Assembly: GCA_005239655.1 (NCBI GenBank)
Contig: SBBP01000162.1
Coordinates: 1-9,648 of the forward strand
Reading direction: 5' to 3'
Origin: Candidatus Microgenomatus auricola
Lineage (GTDB): Bacteria > Patescibacteriota > Patescibacteriia > UBA9570 > XYC2-FULL-38-9
Length of the DNA: 9,648 nucleotides
Under the pieces are notes generated by a model. It saw nothing but the letters and a program-made list of their open reading frames with translations, was not told the DNA's origin and did no database searches. Made by a program: the position numbers and the translations under genes. Positions 1 through 7,278 of the stretch are shown one piece after another (position 1 is the stretch's first letter; each line of letters begins with the position of its first letter).

Positions 1-1
1 G

Positions 2-484
2 GAGGTTCGTCAGATTTCAACAGAGGTCGACTCTGCGTTGGTGACTACGCCTGCCATGCAGGAGTTTTTTGACGCCATGATTGAAGCGATGATTCGCTAT
101 GATGGGATTGGCATTGCAGCACCGCAACTTGGTTCGACGACGCGAGTCATCGTGATTGCAAAGGAGTATGCCGGCGTAGAGCAGCATCAGGTGCTGGTGA
201 ATCCTCGCCTCGTTTCGACAGCAGAAAAAACAGCTGTTGTGGAGCAAGGATGCCTATCGGTTCCCGGAGTGTTTGGACCAGTTGAGCGACCATCAAAAGT
301 GCGTGTGAAGGCGTTGACGCGTGAAGGGAAGCCGATTGATATCAAGGCAAAAGGGATGTACGCCTGTATTTTGCAACACGAAATCGATCACTTGAACGGT
401 GTGTTGTTTATCGATAAGGCAGAGTACACTGTTGAACAACCACAGAGCGAGCGGCTGAGCAAAAAACTGTCGAAGGCGCCATGA
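2..484 (+). CDS. def: Peptide deformylase, 5'-truncated by window edge
   Basis: Removes the N-formyl group from the initiator methionine of new proteins, in the cytosol at the ribosome exit. The reading frame is open from base 2 and its first residues (EVRQISTEVDSALVTTP) already match the N-terminal part of the family, so the true start lies outside the window; the TTG at 38 is not a real start. All three family motifs are visible: motif I GIGIAAPQLG, motif II QGCLS (its Cys is a metal ligand) and motif III HEIDH (two His ligands and the catalytic Glu). 160 residues are present, close to full length. One oddity: motif II is normally EGCLS and here begins with Gln. The TGA stop overlaps the fmt ATG in an ATGA junction, which suggests translational coupling of the two formyl-cycle enzymes. 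Function is highly certain. Confidence 0.97.
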   Translation, partial: EVRQISTEVDSALVTTPAMQEFFDAMIEAMIRYDGIGIAAPQLGSTTRVIVIAKEYAGVEQHQVLVNPRLVSTAEKTAVVEQGCLSVPGVFGPVERPSKVRVKALTREGKPIDIKAKGMYACILQHEIDHLNGVLFIDKAEYTVEQPQSERLSKKLSKAP

Positions 485-1368
485 AGAATACGCGGGTTGT
501 ATTTTTTGGAACTCCCGATCTCGCAGTGACGACGCTGGAGCGATTGATCGCAGAAACCACTGTCGTGGCGTGCGTGACCCAGCCAGACAAGCCAAAGGGC
601 CGCACACAGGAGCTTTCCCCTTCTCCGGTCAAACAAACTGCTCTACAGTACGGCATCAAAGTTCTACAACCGAAGACGCTCAAGCGCGAAAAACCGTCCG
701 GTGCACTGTTTTATGAACAGTGCGTGGCGATGCAGCCCGATGTTGCCGTGGTTGTTGCCTATGGAAAAATTATTCCCGAAGAGTATCTCTCTGTCCCTCG
801 ATTTGGTTTTGTGAACATCCATCCTTCTCTTTTGCCACAATTGCGCGGGCCATCGCCAATCAATTTCGCTATTTGGAACGGCGTACCGAAGACGGGCGTC
901 ACCATTATGCAGCTTGATGCGGGAATGGATAGTGGGCCAATTCTTGGCTCGACAGAGATTCATCTTGCATCTGACGAAACCGCTGAAACTCTCACCGATC
1001 GTGTGAAGTTGGTTGGCGCTGACCTGCTCATGGATGTCCTGCCAAAATTTTTAGATGGCCGCATTCAACCACAGCCACAGGATCATGCTCAAGCGACATA
1101 CAGTCGTCTCATCACCACTGCTGATGGTCAGATTGATTGGTCCTGCACTGCCGAACAGGTTGATCGTCAAATTCGTGCCTTGACGCCATGGCCTGGTTGC
1201 TATGCGTTTTGCAATGAAAAGCGTGTCAAGATTTTGCAGGCTCATCCTGCAGATGGACAGTTGATCATTGATCGTGTCCAACCTGAGGGGAAAAAACCGA
1301 TGGCATATGCGGATTTCCTACGTGGCCACCCGAGCTGTGCGCACTTTTTTCGTTGTGTAGAATCCTAG
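481..1368 (+). CDS. fmt: Methionyl-tRNA formyltransferase
   Basis: Transfers a formyl group from 10-formyl-tetrahydrofolate to Met-tRNA for translation initiation; cytosolic. The 295 residues show the N-terminal Rossmann-type domain (FFGTPDLAV at 8-16, QPDKPKGR at 34-41) and the active-site segment NIHPSLLP at 112-119. Asn112, His114 and Asp150 align with the catalytic Asn106, His108 and Asp144 of E. coli Fmt at a constant offset of six. The C-terminal domain begins near DGQIDW (215-220) and contains TPWPG (235-239) and QPEGKKPM (267-274). Between the KILQA strand (250-254) and QPEGKKPM only about a dozen residues remain, where E. coli Fmt has about 36, so the C-terminal tRNA-contacting barrel is trimmed. 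The start is fixed by the ATGA overlap with def and has only a weak AAGG upstream. The last 51 bases overlap the convergent glycosyltransferase gene. Confidence 0.97.
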   Translation: MKNTRVVFFGTPDLAVTTLERLIAETTVVACVTQPDKPKGRTQELSPSPVKQTALQYGIKVLQPKTLKREKPSGALFYEQCVAMQPDVAVVVAYGKIIPEEYLSVPRFGFVNIHPSLLPQLRGPSPINFAIWNGVPKTGVTIMQLDAGMDSGPILGSTEIHLASDETAETLTDRVKLVGADLLMDVLPKFLDGRIQPQPQDHAQATYSRLITTADGQIDWSCTAEQVDRQIRALTPWPGCYAFCNEKRVKILQAHPADGQLIIDRVQPEGKKPMAYADFLRGHPSCAHFFRCVES

Positions 1369-2811
1369 GTATTTCCCGAGCATCAGCCGGGTTTGTGCAT
1401 CAATCGCCGGTATTGATCCAAATACAATCAGCACAACCGGCAGAAGAATCCACTGCGCAATCATGACAAAGAGTTTAAGTAGGCGATTCCCTGGAATGGT
1501 TGTTGGCAACAGGTAAACATTGAGGACTGCGGAAACGAAGATACCAACCATGGTTATGCGCATGAGCCACTGGAGCACATATGGAGCGGTTTGAGCGATG
1601 ACCGTTGCTTTTTCCACGTCGGCCGCTAGCCAGAGCGGAAGATACCCTAACACGGTAATGAGAATCGGAGCAGTTGCCCATGAGTACATCCCTTCAGCGA
1701 GGTTGAATACCAAATGCCACTTGCGCGGCCCCAGGTTTGCTTTCCAAAAATGCCACAGCATGAATGGGAAATGCTCGCTCCCCCATGCCCACCGACGTTG
1801 TTGACGATAGAGGTTTTTGGCGGTCTGGAAGAGTGTGCCGGCATGGGCGGTATGCATCGAGACGGGAACGTACATCGGTGTGACCTCGTAGTCGCCGTCG
1901 TAGTGAATGAAGCATTGCAAAAAGATGCGTGAATCTTCGGTGACGACATCATTTTGCCAAAAACCGACGTCGACGAGTGCACGAAGGCTCATGCTATGCG
2001 ATGAAAAGGTCCATAGTGGTTTTGGTCGTGCCAGTTCAGCCATGAGCCAGAAGGTTGTTGAATTCGCAACGACACGGCTGAACGATGGCGATTCCCAGAC
2101 GTTATTGTTATACAACGCCATTGGTTGATAGCTTGATCGTGTGGGCCGTGGATGCTTCAGGTAGACGTTGGCGAGGTAGGAAAAATATTCGGGGTGCACA
2201 ACCGTATCTGAGTCAAACGATGAAACGATGACATCATCGTAGTTCCATCCTTCTGTATCTACGAGTGTTTGTGCCTGACGACCGGCGTAGTGTAAGTTTG
2301 CACCCTTTGCTGCAATTTCACCGGGGATATCTTTTGGGTGCACGGTGATGAGAAAACGATAAAATGTCTTTCCAAATTCACGCTCCAGTTCTGCGGCCAG
2401 TGGCTCGAACGATTCGCGTTCTCGTTCTTCGCCTGCTAAGACGACAACCATTTTGTCCTTCGGGTAGGTTGATTCTGCAAGTGCGCGGAATGTGTGCCGG
2501 AGGACATCACTCTGCTCGTTGAGCGTTGGTATAAAAATGAGGTGATGGATACGCTGCCAGTTCGGAATCGTGCGTACGCTTTCCATCCACGGGACATCTT
2601 TTTCACTCTGGTAACGGCGCCACGATGAAAAGAGGTAAATAATGAAATAGAAAACGCGGAGGAACCAGTAGAGATCGAACACAATCGCAAAATAGACCAT
2701 CCACAGCGGGCGGATAAAGGAGAGGCTGATCACAATTGCAAACGTCGTCCAAATGCAGATTCCTGGAATCATCTCAAGGAAACGGTACTTTCGATATGGG
2801 CTCAGCCTCAT
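1318..2811 (-). CDS. Membrane glycosyltransferase, family 2 (cellulose synthase-like)
   Basis: Predicted to transfer sugars from a nucleotide-sugar donor, at the cytoplasmic face, to a growing glycan or lipid acceptor; the real substrate cannot be read from sequence. With the chosen start the protein has 497 residues: two membrane helices (about 14-33 and 37-60), a cytosolic GT-A type domain, and about three C-terminal helices (about 377-396, 410-436, 445-467). Visible motifs are IPTLNE near 94-99, a DxD metal/donor motif (FDSD, Asp200 and Asp202), the TED acceptor-base motif (291-293) and QQRRW (337-341), the QxxRW motif of processive GT2 enzymes. The first variable-region Asp of classical enzymes is not obvious (LAGEE instead). 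The ATG at 2811 is preferred because it forms an ATGA overlap with the upstream stop; the frame stays open to an ATG at 2862, but that would mean a 55-base overlap. No Shine-Dalgarno is seen. The 3' end overlaps fmt. Confidence 0.87.
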   Translation of the reverse strand: MRLSPYRKYRFLEMIPGICIWTTFAIVISLSFIRPLWMVYFAIVFDLYWFLRVFYFIIYLFSSWRRYQSEKDVPWMESVRTIPNWQRIHHLIFIPTLNEQSDVLRHTFRALAESTYPKDKMVVVLAGEERERESFEPLAAELEREFGKTFYRFLITVHPKDIPGEIAAKGANLHYAGRQAQTLVDTEGWNYDDVIVSSFDSDTVVHPEYFSYLANVYLKHPRPTRSSYQPMALYNNNVWESPSFSRVVANSTTFWLMAELARPKPLWTFSSHSMSLRALVDVGFWQNDVVTEDSRIFLQCFIHYDGDYEVTPMYVPVSMHTAHAGTLFQTAKNLYRQQRRWAWGSEHFPFMLWHFWKANLGPRKWHLVFNLAEGMYSWATAPILITVLGYLPLWLAADVEKATVIAQTAPYVLQWLMRITMVGIFVSAVLNVYLLPTTIPGNRLLKLFVMIAQWILLPVVLIVFGSIPAIDAQTRLMLGKYLGFYTTKKVRTARVAT

Positions 2812-3806
2812 ATCGACGGTTTTGGATGTCGGTGACGATTGATCAGCGCAACCACAATGCACGCAAGGGCAATTCCAACGCCCACTACACCAGGGACAAG
2901 AAATGGGTCGAAGAACTGCGATGTATATGTGGTGACGAATCCTCGAACCAAGCCATGCATACTGCTCGGTATGGTTGCGAGTTTTTCGTCGAGGAATGGT
3001 GGAACGAAAATATCATCAACGAAACTGAACACAAGAAAGATGACTCCTGGGAAGAATGTGCCCGCTGCTGCCCAGCGCAAGATATGGCGGTTGTGACTGG
3101 CGTTGATGACCAAGAGCATCACGAACGCGATTACACAAAGTGCAGCGAGTGCCGGTAGAACACGGTGGACACCCGTCATCACCTGTTGAGCACGCAGGAG
3201 TTGAGGTGGAGTACTCGCGTTGAGGAGCTCCTTTTCTTCTGCTGTGAGGTCACTGGAGTAGCGTTTGAGAAGGAACGGGTTGTTTGGATCAGACGTCGTT
3301 TCTTCGACGGACACGCTTGGCAGGAGGAACTGTGCGAGATTGATCTGTGATGGAACGGCTGCCGCAATGAGCACGGGATTGAATTCCTCTTCACCGACAT
3401 CAAAAGTATATCCTGCTAGTGCAGTGAGGAATTGTTGTTTTGGTTCGACCAATGAAATGACCAGATTGAGGTCGCCAAGGTTTGTCCCAGTGGTTCGTAG
3501 TCGAAAGGCTTCCGTGACCAGCTGTGTCACACTGGCTTCTATCCATGCTGGGCTGAAGGTACTGGTCGCGAGCGTGATCACCTCTTCACGCGGCAGAAGT
3601 AAAAATCCTGTTTCTTGCAGAAGATCAGTGGTGATGAGTTCGTCCGCGAGTGTGGGGACAATCGTTGAGAACAGGGCGGCCTGGTCTGCGGCGCGCAACA
3701 GTGGCTGTGGTTGCAGAAGAGAGGAATCGACACGGTACATCAGTGCGGTGATTGGCAGTGCAATTGTGCAGACGATCGTGAGCAAAATACTGAACACCGT
3801 TTTCAT
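2808..3806 (-). CDS. Four-helix membrane protein of unknown function
   Basis: I cannot assign a function. The 332 residues predict an N-terminal helix (about 4-24, possibly a signal anchor), a large extracytoplasmic region (about 25-213), then three helices (about 214-235, 243-264, 301-323) with a short outer loop (265-300) and a basic cytoplasmic tail (NRHRHPKPSI). The outer region looks mostly helical, with repeated Leu-rich segments and no Cys, so no metal site or disulfide is expected. The architecture of one helix, a roughly 190-residue outer domain and three C-terminal helices resembles uncharacterised proteins I recall from Chloroflexi and other Gram-positive-type bacteria; this is memory, not a search. 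It starts 9 bases after the upstream DUF3048 gene with no clear Shine-Dalgarno, and its TGA stop overlaps the glycosyltransferase ATG. The coupling suggests the two products may act together at the membrane. Confidence 0.82.
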   Translation of the reverse strand: MKTVFSILLTIVCTIALPITALMYRVDSSLLQPQPLLRAADQAALFSTIVPTLADELITTDLLQETGFLLLPREEVITLATSTFSPAWIEASVTQLVTEAFRLRTTGTNLGDLNLVISLVEPKQQFLTALAGYTFDVGEEEFNPVLIAAAVPSQINLAQFLLPSVSVEETTSDPNNPFLLKRYSSDLTAEEKELLNASTPPQLLRAQQVMTGVHRVLPALAALCVIAFVMLLVINASHNRHILRWAAAGTFFPGVIFLVFSFVDDIFVPPFLDEKLATIPSSMHGLVRGFVTTYTSQFFDPFLVPGVVGVGIALACIVVALINRHRHPKPSI

Positions 3807-3815
3807 AGATTTCTG

Positions 3816-5015
3816 TTATTCGTATTCGACAGTGATGTGTGGCGGCACAATTTCAACCCATGTGTTCCCTTGTACAAGTGGTAATGGCTGTCCATGGTCA
3901 GTGAAAAAAAGTGTTCGGCTGCTCCGGTTGTCCTTTTTCCATCTCCCTGTGTAGACCTGGCCGTCGTGGAACACTTCGACTGCGCCCTCACCAGTGACAG
4001 GCCAATTGATTCTTCCTTTTCCCGCAATTGGTATTCCGTCGCCCACATGCTGAACGATCACGTTTTTTGCGCTGATCACCTCACCGTTGACGGCATCGGT
4101 TTGTATGACGCCCCCATTTTTGCGCTCAAAGGTATTCTGTTCGGCGTTGTACGTATATTCTACGTCATAGCTGCGTCCAAATCCAATTTTCACTGTGGAC
4201 ACGCCCAGTGCTGAGTCGGCAGAGGCTCGCTGCGATTCTTCAATTGGCTCCTGAAATGTCCATGGTGTAAATGACGGTGCCTCCTCTCGTGTCCAGCCAT
4301 GATTGTCTACTGCCGCATTGAGGTTGTCGGTTGAAGTAAAGAGGTTGTGTGGGGCGAAGAAACCGCTGTCACGCCAAAAATAGCGATATTCGATGAGTGC
4401 GTCCACCCGTCTCAGGCGCAAGTTCTCGAGCGCGGCGAGAGCGGTGTCACTGCCGCCAGCATGGACGTAGGCACAGTTGAGTTCAGCTGTAAATTCAAGA
4501 TAGGTATCACGAGCAGAACGGATGGGACCAACTCGATCACTGTGTTCACCGCCATAGACTGCCATGAGGCGTGTAATACCTCCCTCAACAATCACTTCAT
4601 AGACGACCAGAGCGCGGGAAAGTCCGGATTGCGGGCGCACTCCTCCGAACGCCGCGTTCTCAATCATCACGCATTGCGGTACGTTGTTTGCATCTTCGGT
4701 AGATACGATCATTCCGTCTAAACGTCGTGCGGCAGTTGTTGGTTTTGCAGATTTTTTTTGCGATTTTTTGCTCTCGTCACGTTCATCATCAGTAGCGGGT
4801 AATTCACTCTGTGGTGAAGCGTGCACTGTTGTCACGCGTTTTGGCAGGGAGATTGCGATGACCACTGCGGAGGTTCCGAGGAGCAGCACAGCTCCAGCAA
4901 TCACGAGCAGCATATGGAGCTGATGTTGCGTGCAGGTCACACGATGTGTGTGCACAATGAAGCTGAGCCTTCCGTCCTTTCGTTTTTTGATGCGCAACTT
5001 TGACAGCCAATTCAT
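3816..5015 (-). CDS. DUF3048 (YerB-like) membrane-anchored protein, copy 1
   Basis: Member of the DUF3048 family, whose best-known member is the B. subtilis lipoprotein YerB; the biochemical role is unknown. The 399 residues have a basic cytosolic head, one membrane helix (about 33-57), a charged Lys/Ser/Asp linker (about 68-98) and a large outer domain. Family signatures are RPQSGL (127-132), VYEVIVEGGITR (138-149), GPIRSAR (163-169) and HAGGS (185-189), followed by a C-terminal subdomain (about 317-399) with WKKDN and GNTWVEIVP. There is no lipobox, so it is anchored by the helix rather than as a lipoprotein, unlike YerB. It follows a second DUF3048 gene with an ATGA overlap, which fixes the start. 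Relative to copy 2 it has two extra residues before RPQSGL (MIENAAFGGV against MIENLSIT). Family membership is confident; an envelope role is inferred from topology. Confidence 0.92.
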   Translation of the reverse strand: MNWLSKLRIKKRKDGRLSFIVHTHRVTCTQHQLHMLLVIAGAVLLLGTSAVVIAISLPKRVTTVHASPQSELPATDDERDESKKSQKKSAKPTTAARRLDGMIVSTEDANNVPQCVMIENAAFGGVRPQSGLSRALVVYEVIVEGGITRLMAVYGGEHSDRVGPIRSARDTYLEFTAELNCAYVHAGGSDTALAALENLRLRRVDALIEYRYFWRDSGFFAPHNLFTSTDNLNAAVDNHGWTREEAPSFTPWTFQEPIEESQRASADSALGVSTVKIGFGRSYDVEYTYNAEQNTFERKNGGVIQTDAVNGEVISAKNVIVQHVGDGIPIAGKGRINWPVTGEGAVEVFHDGQVYTGRWKKDNRSSRTLFFTDHGQPLPLVQGNTWVEIVPPHITVEYE

Positions 5016-6151
5016 GAGGAGTACTCAACTGAACGATCCGTCGGAATCACTTCGATCCAAATATTGCCGGGGATGAACTGCATTTCCTGTCCAGTGTCAT
5101 CAAAAAAGCGCGTTCGTTCTTCGCCGGTTTCCTTTTTCCACTCCCCTTTTACAGTCTGTCCATCACGAAAGAGAATGGCGTCACCGCTTCCAGTGGTTTC
5201 CATACGCAGACGCCCGCTGGAAGCTTCCAAAAGACTCGTATCAACAAATTGTACAACAACATTCCTCACATGAATCTGTTCACCCGTGAGTTCATCCACA
5301 TGCGGATCGCCGCCATTCATACGATTGTACCAATTGTGTTCTGCGTCGTAGAGGTAGTCCACTGCATACGAGCTACTTGAAAACTGTAGTGAAATTCGTT
5401 TTTCCTCTGTCGGACGGATTTTCTTTTTTGACTCTTTTTTGAACGTCCATCCATCGTATTCACCAAATGCATCAGCGCGGTCACGGTCACGCGCGCCGAA
5501 GAGCAGCAGTTCTGACGAAGTGAACAAGCCGTGTTCTCGTGGTGTGATATCGGGGTCTCTCCAAAAGTTTGCTGCCGCTCCACCGATTTGATTCAGGTCG
5601 ACCACAGCGGTTGTGTTGTAGAGTTGCTGCAGCGCCTGCGGGCTTCCTCCGGCATGTGCGTAGAGACAGTGATATTCTTCTGCCCAGTCGACATAGTACG
5701 GCCGCGCTGAACGCACGGGACCAATCTTTTCGAGTTGATCTCCGCTGGCGTAGACGGCCATGAATCGCGTAATACCGCCCTCAGCCAGTGCTTCGTAGAC
5801 CACATTGGCGGATTGCAAACCGGCTTGTGGTCGAGTGATCGAGAGGTTTTCAATCATCACACAGGTAGGAAAAATATTTTCTTTTCCGAGTGCGACAGAG
5901 ACGCCATCAATCACTCGTGGAAGTGTTGGTGCGGTTGCTGTGTTGGTGTTGATCACCAGCGTGACAATATCTGTATTGGTATTCGTATTGACCGGCGCGG
6001 GTGTGCGTTTGCTCCAGAAGAGGCTACTGATGAGTGCACCGAGCAGGATCACAACGACCACAACCATGACGATCAACTGTGCTCGTCGGTTTTCCTTGAA
6101 TGACCACAAGATTTTTTTCAGGTGGTCTTTCCAGTTGCGTTGTTCTCCCAT
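5012..6151 (-). CDS. DUF3048 (YerB-like) membrane-anchored protein, copy 2
   Basis: Second DUF3048 protein, upstream partner of the copy at 3816-5015. With the start at 6151 it has 379 residues: a basic cytosolic head, one membrane helix (about 26-46), an Asn-Thr-rich linker (NTNTNT, then NTNTA, about 55-72) and the outer domain. Signatures are RPQAGL (107-112), VYEALAEGGITR (118-129), GPVRSARPY (144-152) and HAGGSP (166-171), closer to the family consensus than copy 1. The C-terminal subdomain carries GSGDAILFRDG and GNIWIEVIP. The frame is open to 6247, but that would overlap bL25 by 77 bases; the ATG at 6151 lies 19 bases after the bL25 stop behind a strong AGGAGGTG, so it is preferred. 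Function is unknown; the single helix and Asn-Thr linker suggest display outside the membrane. Confidence 0.92.
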   Translation of the reverse strand: MGEQRNWKDHLKKILWSFKENRRAQLIVMVVVVVILLGALISSLFWSKRTPAPVNTNTNTDIVTLVINTNTATAPTLPRVIDGVSVALGKENIFPTCVMIENLSITRPQAGLQSANVVYEALAEGGITRFMAVYASGDQLEKIGPVRSARPYYVDWAEEYHCLYAHAGGSPQALQQLYNTTAVVDLNQIGGAAANFWRDPDITPREHGLFTSSELLLFGARDRDRADAFGEYDGWTFKKESKKKIRPTEEKRISLQFSSSSYAVDYLYDAEHNWYNRMNGGDPHVDELTGEQIHVRNVVVQFVDTSLLEASSGRLRMETTGSGDAILFRDGQTVKGEWKKETGEERTRFFDDTGQEMQFIPGNIWIEVIPTDRSVEYSS

Positions 6152-6152
6152 A

Positions 6153-6160
6153 CACCTCCT
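6153..6160 (-). promoter_or_regulatory. Strong Shine-Dalgarno site of the first DUF3048 gene
   Basis: On the minus strand the sequence AGGAGGTG, complementary over eight bases to the usual 16S rRNA 3' end, is followed by one base and then ATG at 6151. The AGGAGG core is three bases from the start codon, closer than usual. It lies in the 19-base gap after bL25, decides the start, and would let ribosomes initiate here independently of bL25. It is the only strong site among the gene starts in this window. Confidence 0.65.
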
Positions 6161-6170
6161 CTGCCCAGTG

Positions 6171-6872
6171 CTATTTCTTTTCGCTTGTGGGTTCACCAGC
6201 CGCTGCTTCCTTTTCTCTCTGTTCTGCCTCTTTTTCCGCTGCTCCACTCACTTCAACCGCCTGCACATTTTCGACGACAGTTTCCTCTAATGCCTTCAAT
6301 TCTTCCTCCGAACGTGGAGCGGTCACCAGCACAATGGTTTCGTTCGCATCATGGAGCACGGTGACTCCGTTTGGTATTGTGATACCACTGATTCGAATGT
6401 TGTCGTTGAATTGGTGTAGCGTAGTGATGTCGATCGTAATCGTATGGGGAAGATCAGCGGGCAGACACTCAATTTTAATGTGTGTGAGATTTTTCACAAG
6501 AATTCCGCCCAGCTCTTTCACGGCTGGTGCAATTCCCTCAAATACGAGTTCGACTTCAGCAGTGATTTTTTCAGACATGTTGACTTGATAAAAATCAATG
6601 TGTGTGAAGGCGTTACTGACGGGATCACGCTGGATATCGTGAATGATCACCTTGATTGGTTTTTCCTCACCTATGATCATATCAACAAGAGAACTTTCTC
6701 CAGCAGCCTTGTAGAGTTTGCTAAAAGGATTGACTGCCACCATAAGTGATTGTGGCGTCACATTGTGGCCGTAGACAACAGCCGGGATCATGCCTTTGGC
6801 GCGAAGCCTTTCAACACTGTTGCGGCCGACGGCTGTACGTTGTGCGCAATGGATTGTAAACAGTTCTGTCAT
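6171..6872 (-). CDS. rplY: Ribosomal protein bL25 (Ctc/TL5 type, long form)
   Basis: Component of the large ribosomal subunit that binds 5S rRNA. The 233 residues match the two-domain long form (Ctc/TL5): an N-terminal RNA-binding barrel with GRNSVERLRAKGMIPAVVYG (16-35) and HIDFYQV (91-97), and a C-terminal beta domain with LGGILVKNLTHIKIECLP (121-138) and a closing strand near 178-184. Residues from about 188 form a low-complexity tail rich in Glu, Ala and Lys ending SEKK, common in long bL25 proteins and probably disordered. The ATG at 6872 lies 13 bases after the upstream stop; the gap is AT-rich (TATTTTTTCTTTT) with no Shine-Dalgarno, so expression may depend on the upstream gene. bL25 outside a ribosomal operon is normal; finding it ahead of envelope genes is less so. 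Confidence 0.96.
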   Translation of the reverse strand: MTELFTIHCAQRTAVGRNSVERLRAKGMIPAVVYGHNVTPQSLMVAVNPFSKLYKAAGESSLVDMIIGEEKPIKVIIHDIQRDPVSNAFTHIDFYQVNMSEKITAEVELVFEGIAPAVKELGGILVKNLTHIKIECLPADLPHTITIDITTLHQFNDNIRISGITIPNGVTVLHDANETIVLVTAPRSEEELKALEETVVENVQAVEVSGAAEKEAEQREKEAAAGEPTSEKK

Positions 6873-6885
6873 AAAAGAAAAAATA

Positions 6886-7254
6886 TCATTCTTGTTTTAT
6901 GTGATGTGTAAAGTAACGCGTTGACTGTTTTTCATTGAGCCGTTCGTGCAGTGAGAGTATATCGTTTTCCGTCGGCGATGACGTTGACCAGAATTTTTCA
7001 ATCTCAGCACGTTGAAGGTCTGTACACACTCCAACAGAGGTGTGTACAACGCCATGGCCGACCATGAGCGTGAACACTGGCGTTCGGCACGAGGCGCACA
7101 AGCCATAGGCGAGTGTCATTGTTCCACGTGAACGCAGCAGTTGCTCTGCCGTGTGCATGACCGTATTCTGGCAAGAGGGGCAGACCCCAACAATCGGCTC
7201 TGATTGTTCTCCTGATGATGGCGATGGTTCAGAGTAGTGGTCTTCTACTGTCAT
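6886..7254 (-). CDS. Small zinc-ribbon-like protein, unknown function
   Basis: The 122 residues contain two CxxC knuckles, CPSC (25-28) and CASC (53-56), spaced as in a four-Cys zinc ribbon that would bind one zinc. The C-terminal half (GVCTDLQRAEIEKFW, then SPTENDILSLHERLNE) looks like two short helices; I recall similar text in small uncharacterised CPR proteins, but this is not checked. No membrane segment, so it is probably cytosolic; binding to nucleic acid or the ribosome would be typical for a ribbon but is only a guess. The ATG at 7254 is chosen although the frame extends to a TTG at 7287, because that extension would lie across the predicted -10 element and lacks a ribosome site. It is the first gene of the run that continues into bL25. 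Confidence 0.78.
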   Translation of the reverse strand: MTVEDHYSEPSPSSGEQSEPIVGVCPSCQNTVMHTAEQLLRSRGTMTLAYGLCASCRTPVFTLMVGHGVVHTSVGVCTDLQRAEIEKFWSTSSPTENDILSLHERLNEKQSTRYFTHHIKQE

Positions 7255-7278
7255 AGGGGTGAAAAAACATGCTGGAAT

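Noticed and set aside
1335..1350. GTGCGCAC followed by six T as a terminator for fmt
   Set aside because: The palindrome leaves no room for a loop, so only a very short stem could form, and it lies inside both coding regions.
2809..2862. Longer start for the glycosyltransferase at 2862
   Set aside because: It would overlap the upstream gene by 55 bases and add a Cys/Ser-rich stretch unlike the family; the ATGA start at 2811 is more economical.
2736..3158. 140-codon open frame on the plus strand
   Set aside because: Antisense to the unknown membrane protein and the GT2 start; charged, low-quality protein text with no family likeness.
3265..3954. 229-codon open frame on the plus strand
   Set aside because: It lies antisense across the unknown membrane protein and the DUF3048 gene, both of which have coherent protein patterns and coupled junctions. 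The translated text is Ser/Arg/Cys-rich with no domain.
6149..6247. Longer start for DUF3048 copy 2 at 6247
   Set aside because: It would overlap the bL25 tail by 77 bases, and the added residues are the shifted reading of its Glu/Lys/Ala repeats. The ATG at 6151 has a strong Shine-Dalgarno.
5805..6290. 161-codon open frame on the plus strand, rich in Phe, Cys and Ser
   Set aside because: Antisense to the DUF3048 copy 2 N-terminus and the bL25 tail. Its hydrophobic composition is the mirror of their Lys/Glu-rich codons.
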